Shown here: positions 50,918-60,971 of the stretch, in pieces
Position numbering within the stretch: position 1 is the stretch's first letter
How the letters are laid out: every line of letters starts with the position of its first letter
DNA from: Enterobacteriaceae bacterium 4M9
GTDB taxonomy: Bacteria > Pseudomonadota > Gammaproteobacteria > Enterobacterales > Enterobacteriaceae
Length of the DNA stretch: 64,000 nucleotides
Reading direction: 5' to 3'
Assembly: GCA_010092695.1 (NCBI GenBank)
Contig: JAADJJ010000001.1
Location: 3,410,001 to 3,474,000 of the forward strand
Position numbers and translations under genes: made by a program
The notes under the pieces: generated by a model
Database searches by the model: none
Seen by the model: the letters and a program-made list of their open reading frames with translations, nothing else
Told to the model about the DNA's origin: nothing

Positions 50918-50942
50918 CAGTAATACGTTTCGCTCAGTGCTG

Positions 50943-52001
50943 TCAGGTGGCGATAGAGACACTCTTAATCTGCGCGTAAACCCGCACATCCGGGCGAAGC
51001 GCTAACTCGTCACGGGCCCACGGGCTAATGCGCGCCCACAGCGTGCGGCCACCTACTTCCAGTTGCACTTCCACCTGGCCCTCATCATCAAAGCAAGCCA
51101 CCACGCGCGCGCGCAGCACGTTGCGAATGCTGCTTTTTACCGGCGGCTGCAAGGCCAGCGAAACGTCAGATGCCTGAATACGGATACGCAGCGCCGAATG
51201 CGGCTCCTGCTCAAGCTTGTGCACCCACAAAATCTGTGAGCCCAGACCCAGCGCGGTCATGGCGTAGTGCGGATGGTGCTCCAGCACGTTGACCTTGAGC
51301 ACGCTGCTCTGCTCCTCTTTGGGTAGCCAGGGATTCATTACCGAACTTCCCCAGATTTTCTCTAAATCGCCAAACGCCTTCACGCTGCCGTTTTCCAGCA
51401 CCAGCACTTTATCGGCCAGGTGGAGGATTTCGTCGAGCGAGTGGCTGACGTAGAGCATCGGCACGTTCACTTCTCGCGCCAGACGCTGCAACCAGGGTAG
51501 CAATTCGCGCTTGCGCGGGATATCCAGTGACGCCAGCGGCTCGTCGAGCAGCAGCAGTTCCGGTGCGGTCAACAGCGCACGGCCAATGGCAACGCGCTGC
51601 TTTTCGCCGCCGGACAGCGTCCACGGCATGCGGTTGAGCAGGTGTTGAATGCCCAGCAGTTGCACGATGTTATCGAACTGCTTTTCCATCTTCTTCGCGA
51701 TGGCGTACTTCAGATTGCCCTGCACGCGATAGTGCGGAAACAGGCGCGCATCCTGAAAGACATAACCAATACGGCGCTTCTCAGGCGGTAGGAAGATGTC
51801 CTTATGGGTGTCGCTCAGTACGCGGCCATTAAGCACAATACGCCCTTCCTGCGGCACCGTGAGACCGCTGATGGCATTAATCAGCGAGGTTTTGCCTGCG
51901 CCGGAGACACCAAACACCGCCGTCACACCCTGGCCCGGCAGACTTTCATTCACCGTCAGGCAGTGCTGGCCCAGCGTTTGGGTAAAATCGAGTTCCAGCA
52001 T
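50943..52001 (-). CDS. modC: ModC, molybdate transporter ATP-binding protein
   Basis: A 352-residue ABC ATPase with a C-terminal molybdate-binding (MOP) domain. Walker [10 protein letters not shown] is near residues 31-39, signature LSGGEKQR near 129 and Walker [12 protein letters not shown] near 149. The MOP part (about 290-352) carries [14 protein letters not shown] and VEVQLEVGG. It is the last gene of modABC, three bases after modB. Confidence 0.97.
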   Translation of the reverse strand: MLELDFTQTLGQHCLTVNESLPGQGVTAVFGVSGAGKTSLINAISGLTVPQEGRIVLNGRVLSDTHKDIFLPPEKRRIGYVFQDARLFPHYRVQGNLKYAIAKKMEKQFDNIVQLLGIQHLLNRMPWTLSGGEKQRVAIGRALLTAPELLLLDEPLASLDIPRKRELLPWLQRLAREVNVPMLYVSHSLDEILHLADKVLVLENGSVKAFGDLEKIWGSSVMNPWLPKEEQSSVLKVNVLEHHPHYAMTALGLGSQILWVHKLEQEPHSALRIRIQASDVSLALQPPVKSSIRNVLRARVVACFDDEGQVEVQLEVGGRTLWARISPWARDELALRPDVRVYAQIKSVSIAT

Positions 52002-52004
52002 GGC

Positions 52005-52694
52005 TTAACCTCCCATTCGCTGACGGCTTTTACGCGCCAGCCATTCCGATACCAACAGCGATGCCAGCGCCAGCACAATGGAAATCACGCACAGGCGCGC
52101 CGCAGCGCTTTCACCGCCCGGCATCTGAATCAGGGTATACATGGCTGAAGGAATAGTGCGGGTTTCACCGGGGATATTGGAAACAAAGGTAATGGTTGCG
52201 CCAAACTCGCCAAGGGAGCGGGCAAATGCCAGCACGGTGCCAACGATAATGCCCGGCAGCGTCAGCGGCAGCGTAATAGTGCAGAACACGCGCCAGCGCC
52301 CGGCCCCCAATGTGCGGGCGGCCTGCTCAAGCTTGATATCCACCGCTTCGAGTGCAAGGCGAATCGCGCGCACCATCAGCGGAAACGACATCACAGCGGC
52401 GGCCAGCACCGCGCCACGCCAGCTAAAGGCAAAACTGATGCCAAACCAGTCATAGAGCCAACTGCCGATAACGCCGCGCCGCCCCAGCAACACCAGAAGA
52501 AGGTAGCCCACCACCACCGGCGGTAACACCAGCGGCAGGTGGATAATACTGTCCAGTAATGCTTTGCCCGGGAAGCGGCAGCGCACCAGCACCCAGGCAA
52601 AAAGGATCCCGAACGGGAGACTAACCAGTACTGCAAGCGTGGAGACTCGCAGGCTTAATAACACCGCCTGCCATTCGGGATCGCTTAATATCAT
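52005..52694 (-). CDS. modB: ModB, molybdate transporter permease
   Basis: A 229-residue inner-membrane subunit with five or six helices. The EAA loop is EQAARTLGAGRWRVFCTITLPLTLPGI near residues 120-146. Other marks are LPLVLPPVVVGYLLL and GEFGATITFVSNIPGETRTIP. It overlaps modA by four bases and forms the channel energised by ModC. Confidence 0.97.
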   Translation of the reverse strand: MILSDPEWQAVLLSLRVSTLAVLVSLPFGILFAWVLVRCRFPGKALLDSIIHLPLVLPPVVVGYLLLVLLGRRGVIGSWLYDWFGISFAFSWRGAVLAAAVMSFPLMVRAIRLALEAVDIKLEQAARTLGAGRWRVFCTITLPLTLPGIIVGTVLAFARSLGEFGATITFVSNIPGETRTIPSAMYTLIQMPGGESAAARLCVISIVLALASLLVSEWLARKSRQRMGG

Positions 52695-53464
52695 GACTTC
52701 GTTGTAAATCCGTAACGTTTAAACACAGCGGCGGCTTCCGGCCCCTTCAGGTAGTTGTAGAAACCTTCCACAGTCGCGTTCTGATGGTCTTTTACCACCG
52801 CCATCGGATATTCCACTTTTTTATGGGAATCTTCAGGGAATGTTGCCACCACTTTTACCCCTTTGCTGGCAACGGCGTCAGAGCCGTACACAATGCCGAG
52901 CGGTGCTTCAGCACGCTCAACCAGCGCCAGTGCACCACGCACATCTTCTGCCGGTGCCAGTTTTGGCTCAAGCGTATTCCATGCACCGAGCTTTGTCAGC
53001 GCTTCTTTAGCGTAAATGCCCGCCGGAACATGGTCTGGATTGCCGGTAGCCAGACGCCCGTCTTTCAGTAGCGCCAGCCAGTCGGTTTTGTCGCTCAGGG
53101 TAAACGCCGCCTGCTCGCTGGCCTGTGGTGCCACAACCACGAGGCTGTTTGTCAGCAGGTTTACCCGCGTCTCGGTCTGGATAGTGGATTTCTCAACGGC
53201 GTAATCCATCCATTTCTGGTCAGCGGAGATGAACACATCAGCAGGTGCCCCCGCTTCAATCTGGCGCGCCAGCGTTGAAGACGAAGCGAACGAGGAAACC
53301 ACCTCGACCTGCTTTTCTTTTTTATACTGGCTGGCTATCTCCTGCAGTGCGTTGGTTAATGATGCCGCTGCAAACACGGTGACTTTTTCAGCCGCCGCCG
53401 CCGCCTGGCCTGCGACACTGATTGTTAACGCAGCGCCCAGCGCCAGACCCCATGAATTTGCCAT
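52691..53464 (-). CDS. modA: ModA, periplasmic molybdate-binding protein
   Basis: A 257-residue binding protein with a signal peptide of about 24 residues (MANSWGLALGAALTISVAGQAAAA). The mature part has FAAASLTNALQEI, the ligand loop SFASSSTLARQIEAGAPADVFISAD and GALALVERAEAPLGIVYGSDA. It captures molybdate and tungstate for ModBC. It is first in modABC and is preceded by a ModE operator. Confidence 0.97.
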   Translation of the reverse strand: MANSWGLALGAALTISVAGQAAAAAEKVTVFAAASLTNALQEIASQYKKEKQVEVVSSFASSSTLARQIEAGAPADVFISADQKWMDYAVEKSTIQTETRVNLLTNSLVVVAPQASEQAAFTLSDKTDWLALLKDGRLATGNPDHVPAGIYAKEALTKLGAWNTLEPKLAPAEDVRGALALVERAEAPLGIVYGSDAVASKGVKVVATFPEDSHKKVEYPMAVVKDHQNATVEGFYNYLKGPEAAAVFKRYGFTTKS

Positions 53465-53482
53465 TATTTTTCTCCTGCCTCT

Positions 53483-53508
53483 TCGTTATGCACGCAGAAA
53501 TATAACGA
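53483..53508. promoter_or_regulatory. ModE operator before modA
   Basis: TCGTTAT (53483-53489) and ATAACGA (53502-53508) form the inverted repeat known for ModE-molybdate (CGTTATAT-N-ATATAACG), located 19-44 bp before modA. It predicts repression of modABC when molybdate is plentiful. Confidence 0.9.
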
Positions 53509-53564
53509 GAGTGCCACTGATTTCCCAGTAGTATCGGCAAGTTTTTCGGGGACTTTAGCAGAAA

Positions 53565-53592
53565 AAACAAAACGCCCGCGAATGCGGGCGTT
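53565..53592 (-). terminator. Terminator of acrZ
   Basis: On the minus strand AACGCCCGC / GCGGGCGTT followed by a U-rich tail, 8 bp after acrZ. Confidence 0.85.
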
Positions 53593-53600
53593 AGAATTGA

Positions 53601-53750
53601 TTAGCGTTGCTGTTTTGCACGGTCATTGTGACCCACGCCTGAGAACAGGTTGAACAGTTCTCCCAGGCCATAGATAAGGCCAAGGATTATTGCCATCATC
53701 ACAGGCACCATGACCACAGCGAACGCCAGACTTTTCAATAATTCGAACAT
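53601..53750 (-). CDS. acrZ: AcrZ, small AcrB-associated membrane protein
   Basis: A 49-residue inner-membrane protein, beginning [20 protein letters not shown] and the same length as E. coli AcrZ. One long helix (about 8-35) binds the drug efflux pump AcrB and adjusts export of some antibiotics. The family block [10 protein letters not shown] is present; the soluble tail ([10 protein letters not shown]) varies. It lies between modA and modE, as in E. coli, which suggests coordination with molybdate status. Confidence 0.95.
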   Translation of the reverse strand: MFELLKSLAFAVVMVPVMMAIILGLIYGLGELFNLFSGVGHNDRAKQQR

Positions 53751-53864
53751 GATTGCCTCCAGCAAAATCTACGTCGCTATTCTAACGGCATCGGCGCAAA
53801 AAGCATTGCCTTTTGTGCGCCTGCGGTGCGTAAAATACCCCCTTTCCCTTAGCAGGATAACGTT

Positions 53865-54656
53865 ATGCAGGCCGAAATTCTGTTAACGCTGAAGCTCCAG
53901 GACCGACTATTCGCCGATCCCAGACGTATGGCGTTACTCAAACAAATAGACCACACAGGCTCAATTAGCCAGGGTGCAAAACTTGCTGGCATCAGCTACA
54001 AAAGCGCCTGGGATGCTATTTACGACATGAACCAGCTTACCGACCAGACGCTGGTTGAACGTGCTACCGGCGGCAAAGGCGGCGGTGGCGCGCATCTCAC
54101 ACCTTATGGCCATCGGCTGATTCAGCTTTACGACCTGCTGGCGCAGATTCAGCAAAAGGCCTTTGACGTGCTGCGTGACGATACGCTGCCGCTCGACAGC
54201 CTGCTGGCGGCCATTTCTCGTTTCTCTTTGCAGACCAGTGCGCGCAATCAGCTGTTTGGCACCGTCATGCGCCGCGACAGCGAGCAGGTGCAGCAGCACG
54301 TAGAAGTACTGTTGGCAGACGGCCATACCAGCCTCAAAGCGGCCATTACCCGGCAAAGCGGCGAGCGGTTACAGCTGGACGCGGGCAAGGAGGTGCTGGT
54401 GCTGATTAAAGCGCCCTGGGTGTCGCTTACCCGCAATGCAGCGCAAGCGCAGGGCGCGGACAACCAGCTAAGCGGCGTCATTGCCCATGTTGAAAGTGAC
54501 GCGCACCAGAGCGAAGTGTTGGTCACGTTGCCGGATGGGCAAACGCTGTGCGCCACCGTTCCTGTTGCCCAGGCACAGGCAGAGAACTTTGCGCCAGGCG
54601 ATGAAGTGACAGCATTTTTTAACGCCGATCGCGTTATCATCGCCACGCTGTGCTGA
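53865..54656 (+). CDS. modE: ModE, molybdate-responsive transcription regulator
   Basis: A 263-residue dimeric regulator. The N-terminal winged helix contains ISQGAKLAGISYKSAWDAIYDMNQL (about residues 33-57). Two molybdate-binding (MOP) domains follow: one with SARNQLFGTV near 124-133, the other in the last 70 residues. With molybdate it represses modABC and activates moa and some molybdoenzyme genes in E. coli. It is divergent from acrZ and modA. Confidence 0.97.
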   Translation: MQAEILLTLKLQDRLFADPRRMALLKQIDHTGSISQGAKLAGISYKSAWDAIYDMNQLTDQTLVERATGGKGGGGAHLTPYGHRLIQLYDLLAQIQQKAFDVLRDDTLPLDSLLAAISRFSLQTSARNQLFGTVMRRDSEQVQQHVEVLLADGHTSLKAAITRQSGERLQLDAGKEVLVLIKAPWVSLTRNAAQAQGADNQLSGVIAHVESDAHQSEVLVTLPDGQTLCATVPVAQAQAENFAPGDEVTAFFNADRVIIATLC

Positions 54657-54660
54657 TTCT

Positions 54661-54686
54661 CGCCGCCCCATTGACATGGGGCGGCG
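54661..54686 (+). terminator. Hairpin between modE and modF
   Basis: CGCCGCCCCA / TGGGGCGGCG, a ten-base-pair stem directly after modE without a T-run; probably a partial terminator or mRNA-stabilising element. Confidence 0.55.
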
Positions 54687-54732
54687 CAACACGTATCCCT
54701 GTAGTTAACTGCTGCAAAAAATGGGATATGAG

Positions 54733-56202
54733 ATGTCTATGTTGCAAATTTCGCAAGGCACGTTTCGCCTTAGCGACACCCGCACGCTCGCTGTCACCGG
54801 GTTGACCCTGCGTGCGGGCGAAAGCTGGGCATTTGTGGGCGCTAACGGTAGCGGCAAATCCGCGCTGGCGCGCGCGCTCAGTGGCGAACTGCCGCTGCTT
54901 ACCGGCGAGCGTTCGTGTACCTTTGAGCGCATCGCCCGCCTCTCTTTTGAACAACTCCAGACGCTGGTCAGCGACGAGTGGCAGCGTAACAATACGGATT
55001 TACTCAGTCCTGACGAAGAAGACACCGGGCGCACCACAGCGCAAATCATTCAGGACGAGATCACCGATGAAACGCGCTGCCTGGAACTGGCAGCGCGTTT
55101 CGGTATCGCCCATCTGTTAACGCGGCGCTTTAAATACCTCTCTACCGGCGAGACGCGCAAAACGCTGCTGTGCCAGGCGTTGATGGCACGTCCGGATCTG
55201 CTGGTGTTTGATGAACCGTTTGACGGGCTTGACGTCGCCTCGCGCGAACAACTTGCCGCTCTGCTTGCTGAACTGAACAGCCATGGCTACACGCTGGCGC
55301 TTATTCTCAACCGCTTTGATGACATCCCCGCGTTTGTGCAACACGTGGGCGTGCTGGCCGACTGTACATTGAGTGAAGTCGGCCCAAAACAACAATTGCT
55401 GGAACACGCGCTGATTGCCCAACTTGCCTTTAGCGAGAAGCTGGCGGGTGCGCAACTTCCCGAAGCAGACAGCGCTACGGCCTGCCCGCCACTGCCCGAT
55501 AACGCGCCGCGCATTGTGCTGCATAACGGCACCGTTTCGTATAACGACCGCCCGATCCTCCACAACCTGAGCTGGACGGTAAATCCTGGCGAGCACTGGC
55601 AAATCGTGGGTCCCAATGGGGCCGGGAAATCGACGCTGCTAAGCCTGATTACCGGCGATCACCCGCAGGGCTACAGTAACGACCTCACGCTGTTTGGCCG
55701 CCGACGCGGCAGTGGCGAAACCATCTGGGATATTAAAAAGCACATCGGCTACGTCAGCAGCAGCTTGCATCTGGATTACCGCGTCAGCGCCTCAGTGCTT
55801 ACCGTGGTGCTGTCGGGCTATTTCGATTCTATCGGGCTTTATGAAGCCCCGTCGGACCGCCAGCAAAAGCTGGCGCACCAGTGGCTCGCGCTGCTGGGCA
55901 TGGATAAAAACGCGGCGAATACACCGTTTCACAGTTTGTCCTGGGGTCAGCAGCGGCTGGTGCTGATTGCCCGTGCGCTGGTGAAACACCCGGCGCTGCT
56001 GATCCTCGACGAGCCGCTACAGGGACTGGACCCACTTAACCGCCAGCTGGTACGCCGTTTTGTCGATATCCTGATTGGCGAAGGCGATACCCAACTGCTG
56101 TTTGTATCGCATCACGCAGAAGACGCTCCGCAATGCATCACCCACCGCCTGAGCTTTGTGCCTGATGGCGACATTTATCGCTATCAGCTTGATACGCTTT
56201 AG
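54733..56202 (+). CDS. modF: ModF, ABC ATPase associated with the mod locus
   Basis: A 489-residue protein with two ABC domains and no membrane part. Domain one has GANGSGKS near residue 36 and YLSTGETRK as its signature; domain two has GPNGAGKST near 295, LSWGQQRL and LILDEPLQGLDP. Its function is unproven; the photorepair name sometimes used for it is historic. I used the ATG at 54733 (SMLQISQGTFRL matches E. coli); a start 12 bp upstream is also possible. It follows modE on the same strand. Confidence 0.93.
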   Translation: MSMLQISQGTFRLSDTRTLAVTGLTLRAGESWAFVGANGSGKSALARALSGELPLLTGERSCTFERIARLSFEQLQTLVSDEWQRNNTDLLSPDEEDTGRTTAQIIQDEITDETRCLELAARFGIAHLLTRRFKYLSTGETRKTLLCQALMARPDLLVFDEPFDGLDVASREQLAALLAELNSHGYTLALILNRFDDIPAFVQHVGVLADCTLSEVGPKQQLLEHALIAQLAFSEKLAGAQLPEADSATACPPLPDNAPRIVLHNGTVSYNDRPILHNLSWTVNPGEHWQIVGPNGAGKSTLLSLITGDHPQGYSNDLTLFGRRRGSGETIWDIKKHIGYVSSSLHLDYRVSASVLTVVLSGYFDSIGLYEAPSDRQQKLAHQWLALLGMDKNAANTPFHSLSWGQQRLVLIARALVKHPALLILDEPLQGLDPLNRQLVRRFVDILIGEGDTQLLFVSHHAEDAPQCITHRLSFVPDGDIYRYQLDTL

Positions 56203-56209
56203 GAAAATT

Positions 56210-56230
56210 CAGGGGAGCGCGCCTCCCCTG
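56210..56230 (+). terminator. Hairpin after modF
   Basis: CAGGGGAG / CTCCCCTG, 8 bp past the stop, with no clear T-run. Confidence 0.5.
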
Positions 56231-56321
56231 CCCTGAGCGCATTTTCAGATAAGACGCACACACCACCTCTCCACCTTGATTTTAAAGGCATTTCATTTTA
56301 CTTCGTGGGTATCGCCCTTCA

Positions 56322-56378
56322 GTGTAAACGATTCCACTAATTTCGCCCATGTCACACTTTTGGCCCTTCTGATATGCT
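56322..56378 (+). promoter_or_regulatory. gal promoter: GalR operator OE, CRP site and -10
   Basis: GTGTAAACGATTCCAC at 56322-56337 equals the E. coli external GalR/GalS operator. It is followed by AATTTCGCCCATGTCACACT (56338-56357), the CRP site, and TATGCT at 56373-56378, the P1 -10 element. Spacing is like E. coli. This predicts galactose induction and CRP control. Confidence 0.93.
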
Positions 56379-56415
56379 AAGGTTAATTCATGAACCGGGC
56401 TTAATGGAGCAAATA

Positions 56416-57432
56416 ATGAAAGTTCTGGTAACAGGTGGTAGCGGTTACATTGGTAGTCATACCTGCGTACAACTGCTGGAGAAGGGACACGACGTCATCA
56501 TTCTGGATAATCTGTGTAACAGCAAACACAGCGTGGTGCCGGTCATTGAACGGCTTGGTGGCAAAGCGCCGCTGTTTATTGAAGGCGATGTGCGTGACGA
56601 TGCGCTGCTGGCACGTATTTTCAGCGAGCACAGCGTTGACGCCGTGATTCACTTCGCCGCACTGAAGGCGGTGGGCGAATCAGTTCATAAGCCGCTGGAA
56701 TACTACGATACCAACGTCACCGGTACCTTACGCCTGGCAAGCGCCATGCGCAATGCGGGCGTTACGAATTTTATTTTCAGCTCATCGGCCACTGTTTACG
56801 GCGATCAGCCGAAGATCCCGTATGTCGAAAGCTTCCCTACCGGCCGCCCGGCCAGCCCTTATGGCCGCAGCAAGCTGATGGTAGAGCAGATTCTTACCGA
56901 TTTGCAGACCGCTTATCCAGAGTTCAGCGTGGCGCTGCTGCGCTATTTCAACCCGGTTGGCGCACACCCATCGGGCGACATGGGTGAAGATCCGCAGGGT
57001 ATTCCGAATAACCTGATGCCTTACATTGCCCAGGTGGCGGTCGGTCGTCGCGAATCGCTGTCGGTGTTTGGTAACGATTACCCTACCGCCGACGGTACTG
57101 CGGTGCGTGACTATATTCATGTGATGGATCTGGCCGACGGCCACGTAGCGGCCATGCAGCACCTGGCAGGCAAGCCGGGCGTACATATCTACAACCTGGG
57201 TGCCGGTGTCGGCAGCAGCGTGCTGGACGTAGTCAACGCCTTCAGCCGCGCCTGCGGCAAACCGGTGAACTACCATTTTGCCCCGCGCCGCGAAGGCGAT
57301 CTGCCCGCTTACTGGGCCGATGCCAGCAAAGCCGACAAAGACCTGAACTGGCGCGTGACACGCACGCTTGACGATACCGCCCAGGACACCTGGCGTTGGC
57401 AGTCGCGTCACCCGCAGGGCTATCCTGATTAA
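56416..57432 (+). CDS. galE: GalE, UDP-glucose 4-epimerase
   Basis: A 338-residue NAD-dependent enzyme interconverting UDP-galactose and UDP-glucose. GGSGYIG binds NAD at residues 7-13; the catalytic Tyr149 and Lys153 are in YGRSK, and the Ser is in FSSSATVYG. GGAG precedes the ATG at 56416. It is first in galETKM, and an internal GalR operator lies in its first codons. Confidence 0.98.
   Translation: MKVLVTGGSGYIGSHTCVQLLEKGHDVIILDNLCNSKHSVVPVIERLGGKAPLFIEGDVRDDALLARIFSEHSVDAVIHFAALKAVGESVHKPLEYYDTNVTGTLRLASAMRNAGVTNFIFSSSATVYGDQPKIPYVESFPTGRPASPYGRSKLMVEQILTDLQTAYPEFSVALLRYFNPVGAHPSGDMGEDPQGIPNNLMPYIAQVAVGRRESLSVFGNDYPTADGTAVRDYIHVMDLADGHVAAMQHLAGKPGVHIYNLGAGVGSSVLDVVNAFSRACGKPVNYHFAPRREGDLPAYWADASKADKDLNWRVTRTLDDTAQDTWRWQSRHPQGYPD
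56435..56450. promoter_or_regulatory. Internal GalR operator (OI) inside galE
   Basis: GTGGTAGCGGTTACAT is identical to E. coli OI. With OE about 113 bp upstream it allows the GalR-HU repression loop. Confidence 0.92.
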
Positions 57433-57441
57433 GGAATAACC

Positions 57442-58488
57442 ATGGAGCAATTCAATCCGGTCGATCATCCGCATCGCCGTTATAACCCGTTGACTGGACA
57501 ATGGATTCTCGTTTCACCGCATCGCGCCAAGCGCCCCTGGCAGGGGGCGCAGGAAGCCGCTTCAGCACAAACGCTGCCGCAGCACGATCCTGACTGCTAT
57601 CTCTGTCCTGGCAATACCCGCGTAACCGGTGACAAGAATCCGAACTACACCGGCACCTACGTCTTTACCAATGACTTTGCCGCGCTGATGAGCGACACGC
57701 CAGAAGCGCCACAAAGCCGCGATCCGCTGATGCGCGCCCAGAGCGCGCGCGGCACCAGCCGCGTGATTTGCTTTTCCCCCGATCACAGCAAAACGCTGCC
57801 CGAGCTAACGCTGCCCGCGCTGGTTGAAGTGGTGAGCACCTGGCAGGCACAAACCGCCGAGCTGGGTCAGCAGTATCCGTGGGTACAGGTTTTTGAAAAC
57901 AAAGGCGCGGCCATGGGCTGCTCAAACCCGCATCCGCACGGCCAGGTGTGGGCCAACAGTTTTTTGCCCAATGAAGTGGCGCGTGAAGACGCCAGTCAGC
58001 GCGACTATTTTGCCGAATACGGCTCGCCGATGCTGCTCGACTACGCGCAACGCGAACGGGCTGACGGTAGCCGCACAGTGGTGGAAACCGAACACTGGCT
58101 GGCGGTGGTGCCGTACTGGGCGGCCTGGCCGTTTGAAACGTTATTGTTGCCAAAAGCCCATGTGCTACGCCTGCCCGACTTAAGTGACGCGCAGCGCGCT
58201 GACCTGGCGCTGGCGCTGAAAAAACTCACCAGCCGCTATGACAACCTGTTTCGCTGCTCTTTCCCGTACTCAATGGGCTGGCACGGCGCGCCGTTCAATC
58301 ACGAAGAGAACCCGCACTGGCAGCTTCATGCCCACTTCTACCCGCCGCTACTGCGCTCTGCCACGGTGCGCAAATTTATGGTGGGCTATGAAATGCTGGC
58401 AGAAACCCAGCGCGATTTAACGCCTGAACAGGCGGCCGAGAAGCTGCGCGCGGTCAGTGACATCCATTTTCGCGAATCCGGAGAATAA
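57442..58488 (+). CDS. galT: GalT, galactose-1-phosphate uridylyltransferase
   Basis: A 348-residue Leloir-pathway enzyme that swaps UMP between UDP-glucose and galactose-1-phosphate. The HIT-like motif [12 protein letters not shown] near residues 160-171 holds the nucleophilic histidine. Zinc ligands are in CYLCPGN near 53 and a later His block [22 protein letters not shown]. It starts 9 bp after galE and ends 2 bp before galK. Confidence 0.97.
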   Translation: MEQFNPVDHPHRRYNPLTGQWILVSPHRAKRPWQGAQEAASAQTLPQHDPDCYLCPGNTRVTGDKNPNYTGTYVFTNDFAALMSDTPEAPQSRDPLMRAQSARGTSRVICFSPDHSKTLPELTLPALVEVVSTWQAQTAELGQQYPWVQVFENKGAAMGCSNPHPHGQVWANSFLPNEVAREDASQRDYFAEYGSPMLLDYAQRERADGSRTVVETEHWLAVVPYWAAWPFETLLLPKAHVLRLPDLSDAQRADLALALKKLTSRYDNLFRCSFPYSMGWHGAPFNHEENPHWQLHAHFYPPLLRSATVRKFMVGYEMLAETQRDLTPEQAAEKLRAVSDIHFRESGE

Positions 58489-58490
58489 TA

Positions 58491-59639
58491 ATGAGTCTGA
58501 AAGATAAAACCTCCTCACTGTTTGCCAAAGCATTTGGCTACCCCGCAACTCATGTTATCCAGGCCCCCGGGCGCGTGAATCTGATTGGTGAACACACCGA
58601 CTATAACGATGGTTTTGTGCTGCCCTGCGCTATCGACTATCAAACGGTTATCGCCTGTGCCGCGCGTGATGACCGTAAAGTGCGGGTGATCGCCGCCGAC
58701 TATGACAACGAAACGGATGAGTTTTCTCTCGATGCACCAATTCTGGCCGTTGAGCACCAGCAGTGGGCGAACTACGTGCGCGGTGTGGTTAAACATCTAC
58801 AAAAACGCGATGCCAGCTTTGGCGGTGCGGACCTAGTCATTAGCGGCAACGTGCCACAGGGCGCAGGTCTTAGCTCATCCGCCGCGCTGGAAGTGGCGGT
58901 CGCAAAGGTATTTCAACAGCTTTATCACCTGCCACTCGACGGCGTGCAACTGGCCCTCAATGGTCAGGAGGCGGAGAACCAGTTTGTCGGCTGTAACTGC
59001 GGCATTATGGACCAGCTTATCTCCGCTCTCGGCAAGAAGGACCACGCGCTGCTTATCGACTGCCGCACCCTCGGCACAAAAGCCGTACCGATGCCACAGG
59101 GCGTAAGCGTAGTCATTATCAACAGCAACTTTAAACGCACGCTGGTGGGCAGCGAATACAACACGCGCCGCGAACAGTGCGAAACCGGCGCACGCTTTTT
59201 CCAGCAAAAGGCGCTGCGCGACGTCAGTCTTGATGAATTTAATGCCGTCGCCCACGAGCTTGACCCGGTGGTGGCTAAACGCGTGCGCCATGTGCTGACG
59301 GAAAATGCCCGCACGGTTGAAGCCGCTGCGGCGCTGGCCCAGGGTGACCTGACGCGCATGGGGGAACTGATGGCGCAGTCGCACGCTTCAATGCGTGACG
59401 ATTTCGAAATCACCGTGCCGCAGATTGATACGCTGGTAGAGATAGTTAAAGCCGTCATTGGCGATAAAGGCGGCGTGCGTATGACCGGCGGCGGTTTTGG
59501 CGGCTGCGTGGTGGCGCTGGTGCCGCAAGCGCTGGTGCCTGCGGTTGAAGACGCCGTAGCGCAGCAGTACGAAGCGAAAACCGGTATCAAAGAAACATTT
59601 TACGTGTGCAAACCTTCACAAGGAGCGGGACAGTGCTAA
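58491..59639 (+). CDS. galK: GalK, galactokinase
   Basis: A 382-residue GHMP kinase that phosphorylates galactose. The galactose signature [19 protein letters not shown] is near residues 27-45, the ATP loop [18 protein letters not shown] near 120-137, and motif [14 protein letters not shown] near 335-345. It is identical in layout to E. coli GalK (382). Its end overlaps galM by 7 bp. Confidence 0.97.
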   Translation: MSLKDKTSSLFAKAFGYPATHVIQAPGRVNLIGEHTDYNDGFVLPCAIDYQTVIACAARDDRKVRVIAADYDNETDEFSLDAPILAVEHQQWANYVRGVVKHLQKRDASFGGADLVISGNVPQGAGLSSSAALEVAVAKVFQQLYHLPLDGVQLALNGQEAENQFVGCNCGIMDQLISALGKKDHALLIDCRTLGTKAVPMPQGVSVVIINSNFKRTLVGSEYNTRREQCETGARFFQQKALRDVSLDEFNAVAHELDPVVAKRVRHVLTENARTVEAAAALAQGDLTRMGELMAQSHASMRDDFEITVPQIDTLVEIVKAVIGDKGGVRMTGGGFGGCVVALVPQALVPAVEDAVAQQYEAKTGIKETFYVCKPSQGAGQC

Positions 59640-60673
59640 AAGAGACTCCGCAGCTGGCGCCGGACGGCCAGCCGTACCGCATTTCAACTTTGCGTAATGA
59701 CGCTGGCATGGTTGTTGCCCTGATGGACTGGGGTGCCACGCTGCTTTCCTGCCGTGTTCCTCTGCATGATGGCAGCGTACGCGAAACGCTGCTCGGCTGC
59801 CCCAGCCCGGAAGTCTGGCATGAACAAAGCGCTTTTCTCGGTGCCTCAGTGGGCCGCTATGCCAACCGCATCGCTAACAGCCGCTTTACCCTTGATGGGC
59901 AGGAATACCGTTTAACGCCAAGCCAGGGCGAGCATCAGTTACACGGTGGCCCCGAAGGCTTTGACAAGCGCCGCTGGCGGATCCAGCGTCAGAACGAGCA
60001 TGAGGTGGTCTATCTGCTGGACTCGCCAGATGGCGACCAGGGATTTCCCGGCAACTGCGACGTTATCGCGCTGTATACGCTGACCGACGACAATCGTCTG
60101 GTGATTGAGTTTCGCGCCCAGGTGGATAAGCCCTGTCCGGTTAATCTCACCAACCACGCCTATTTCAATCTTGATGGCAGCCAGAGCGACGTGCGCGCTC
60201 ACCGCTTACAGCTGCTGGCGGATACGTTTTTGCCGGTTGGCGAAGACGGCATTCCGGATGCGCCATTGCGCGAAGTCGCAGGCACCAGCTTTGACTTCCG
60301 CACGCCTAAAGTTATCGCCCAGGACTTCCTGAGTGACGATGAGCAAAACAAAGTACGCGGTTACGATCACGCCTTTTTACTCCAGGCAGCGGGCGACGTG
60401 ACGCAGCCAGCAGCACAACTCTGGTCAGCAGACAGCCGTTTGCAAATGACGGTGTATACCAGCGCACCCGCGCTACAGTTCTATTCCGGCAATTTTCTGG
60501 ACGGCACGCCAGCGCGCGAACAAGGCACCTATCGCGCATACCAGGGACTGGCGCTAGAAAGTGAGTTTCTGCCCGACAGCCCGAACCATCCACACTGGCC
60601 ACAGCCAGACTGCATCCTGCGCCCTGGCCATGAATATGTCAGCGTGACGGAATACCGTTTCCAGGCACTGTAA
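59633..60673 (+). CDS. galM: GalM, aldose 1-epimerase (mutarotase)
   Basis: A 346-residue enzyme that interconverts alpha- and beta-galactose to feed GalK. Catalytic histidines are in NQLHGG-type [14 protein letters not shown] near 95-108 and [10 protein letters not shown] near 170-179; the catalytic Glu is in [15 protein letters not shown]. It starts at GTG 59633 with AAGGAG upstream, overlapping the galK stop; the length equals E. coli GalM. Confidence 0.95.
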   Translation: MLKETPQLAPDGQPYRISTLRNDAGMVVALMDWGATLLSCRVPLHDGSVRETLLGCPSPEVWHEQSAFLGASVGRYANRIANSRFTLDGQEYRLTPSQGEHQLHGGPEGFDKRRWRIQRQNEHEVVYLLDSPDGDQGFPGNCDVIALYTLTDDNRLVIEFRAQVDKPCPVNLTNHAYFNLDGSQSDVRAHRLQLLADTFLPVGEDGIPDAPLREVAGTSFDFRTPKVIAQDFLSDDEQNKVRGYDHAFLLQAAGDVTQPAAQLWSADSRLQMTVYTSAPALQFYSGNFLDGTPAREQGTYRAYQGLALESEFLPDSPNHPHWPQPDCILRPGHEYVSVTEYRFQAL

Positions 60674-60676
60674 CGA

Positions 60677-60698
60677 TTCGCCCCCGCTCGGGGGCGAA
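60677..60698 (+). terminator. Terminator of galETKM
   Basis: TTCGCCCCC / GGGGGCGAA, a nine-base-pair stem followed by CCGTTTT, directly after galM. Confidence 0.85.
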
Positions 60699-60899
60699 CC
60701 GTTTTAACGCCAGCAAAAGTTGATGCAGTTCGTGTTTATGCATTTAGCTGCCCGTTAACGTATGCGTTCCTTTCTCAAAAGTTCTGCTTCCCTCCTGAAC
60801 AAATCGCTCTGTTTTTCAGCAATAGCGACAAAAAAACCACCTCTCATTCACAGTCGCCTTACACTCCCGCACTATTTTCGCTATGTTAAAGGACAGACG

Positions 60900-60943
60900 T
60901 TGCTGCGATGCCCGTCACAGCAATATAATGAGAATAGTTATCA
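60900..60943 (+). promoter_or_regulatory. gpmA promoter with overlapping Fur box
   Basis: TTGCTG (60900-60905) and TATAAT (60924-60929) are 18 bp apart. The 7-1-7 element TGAGAAT-A-GTTATCA (60929-60943), two mismatches from the Fur consensus, begins on the last base of the -10. E. coli gpmA has been reported as Fur-regulated. Confidence 0.8.
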
Positions 60944-60971
60944 TCATCCTGGGCTTATGAAGGAGTAAATT

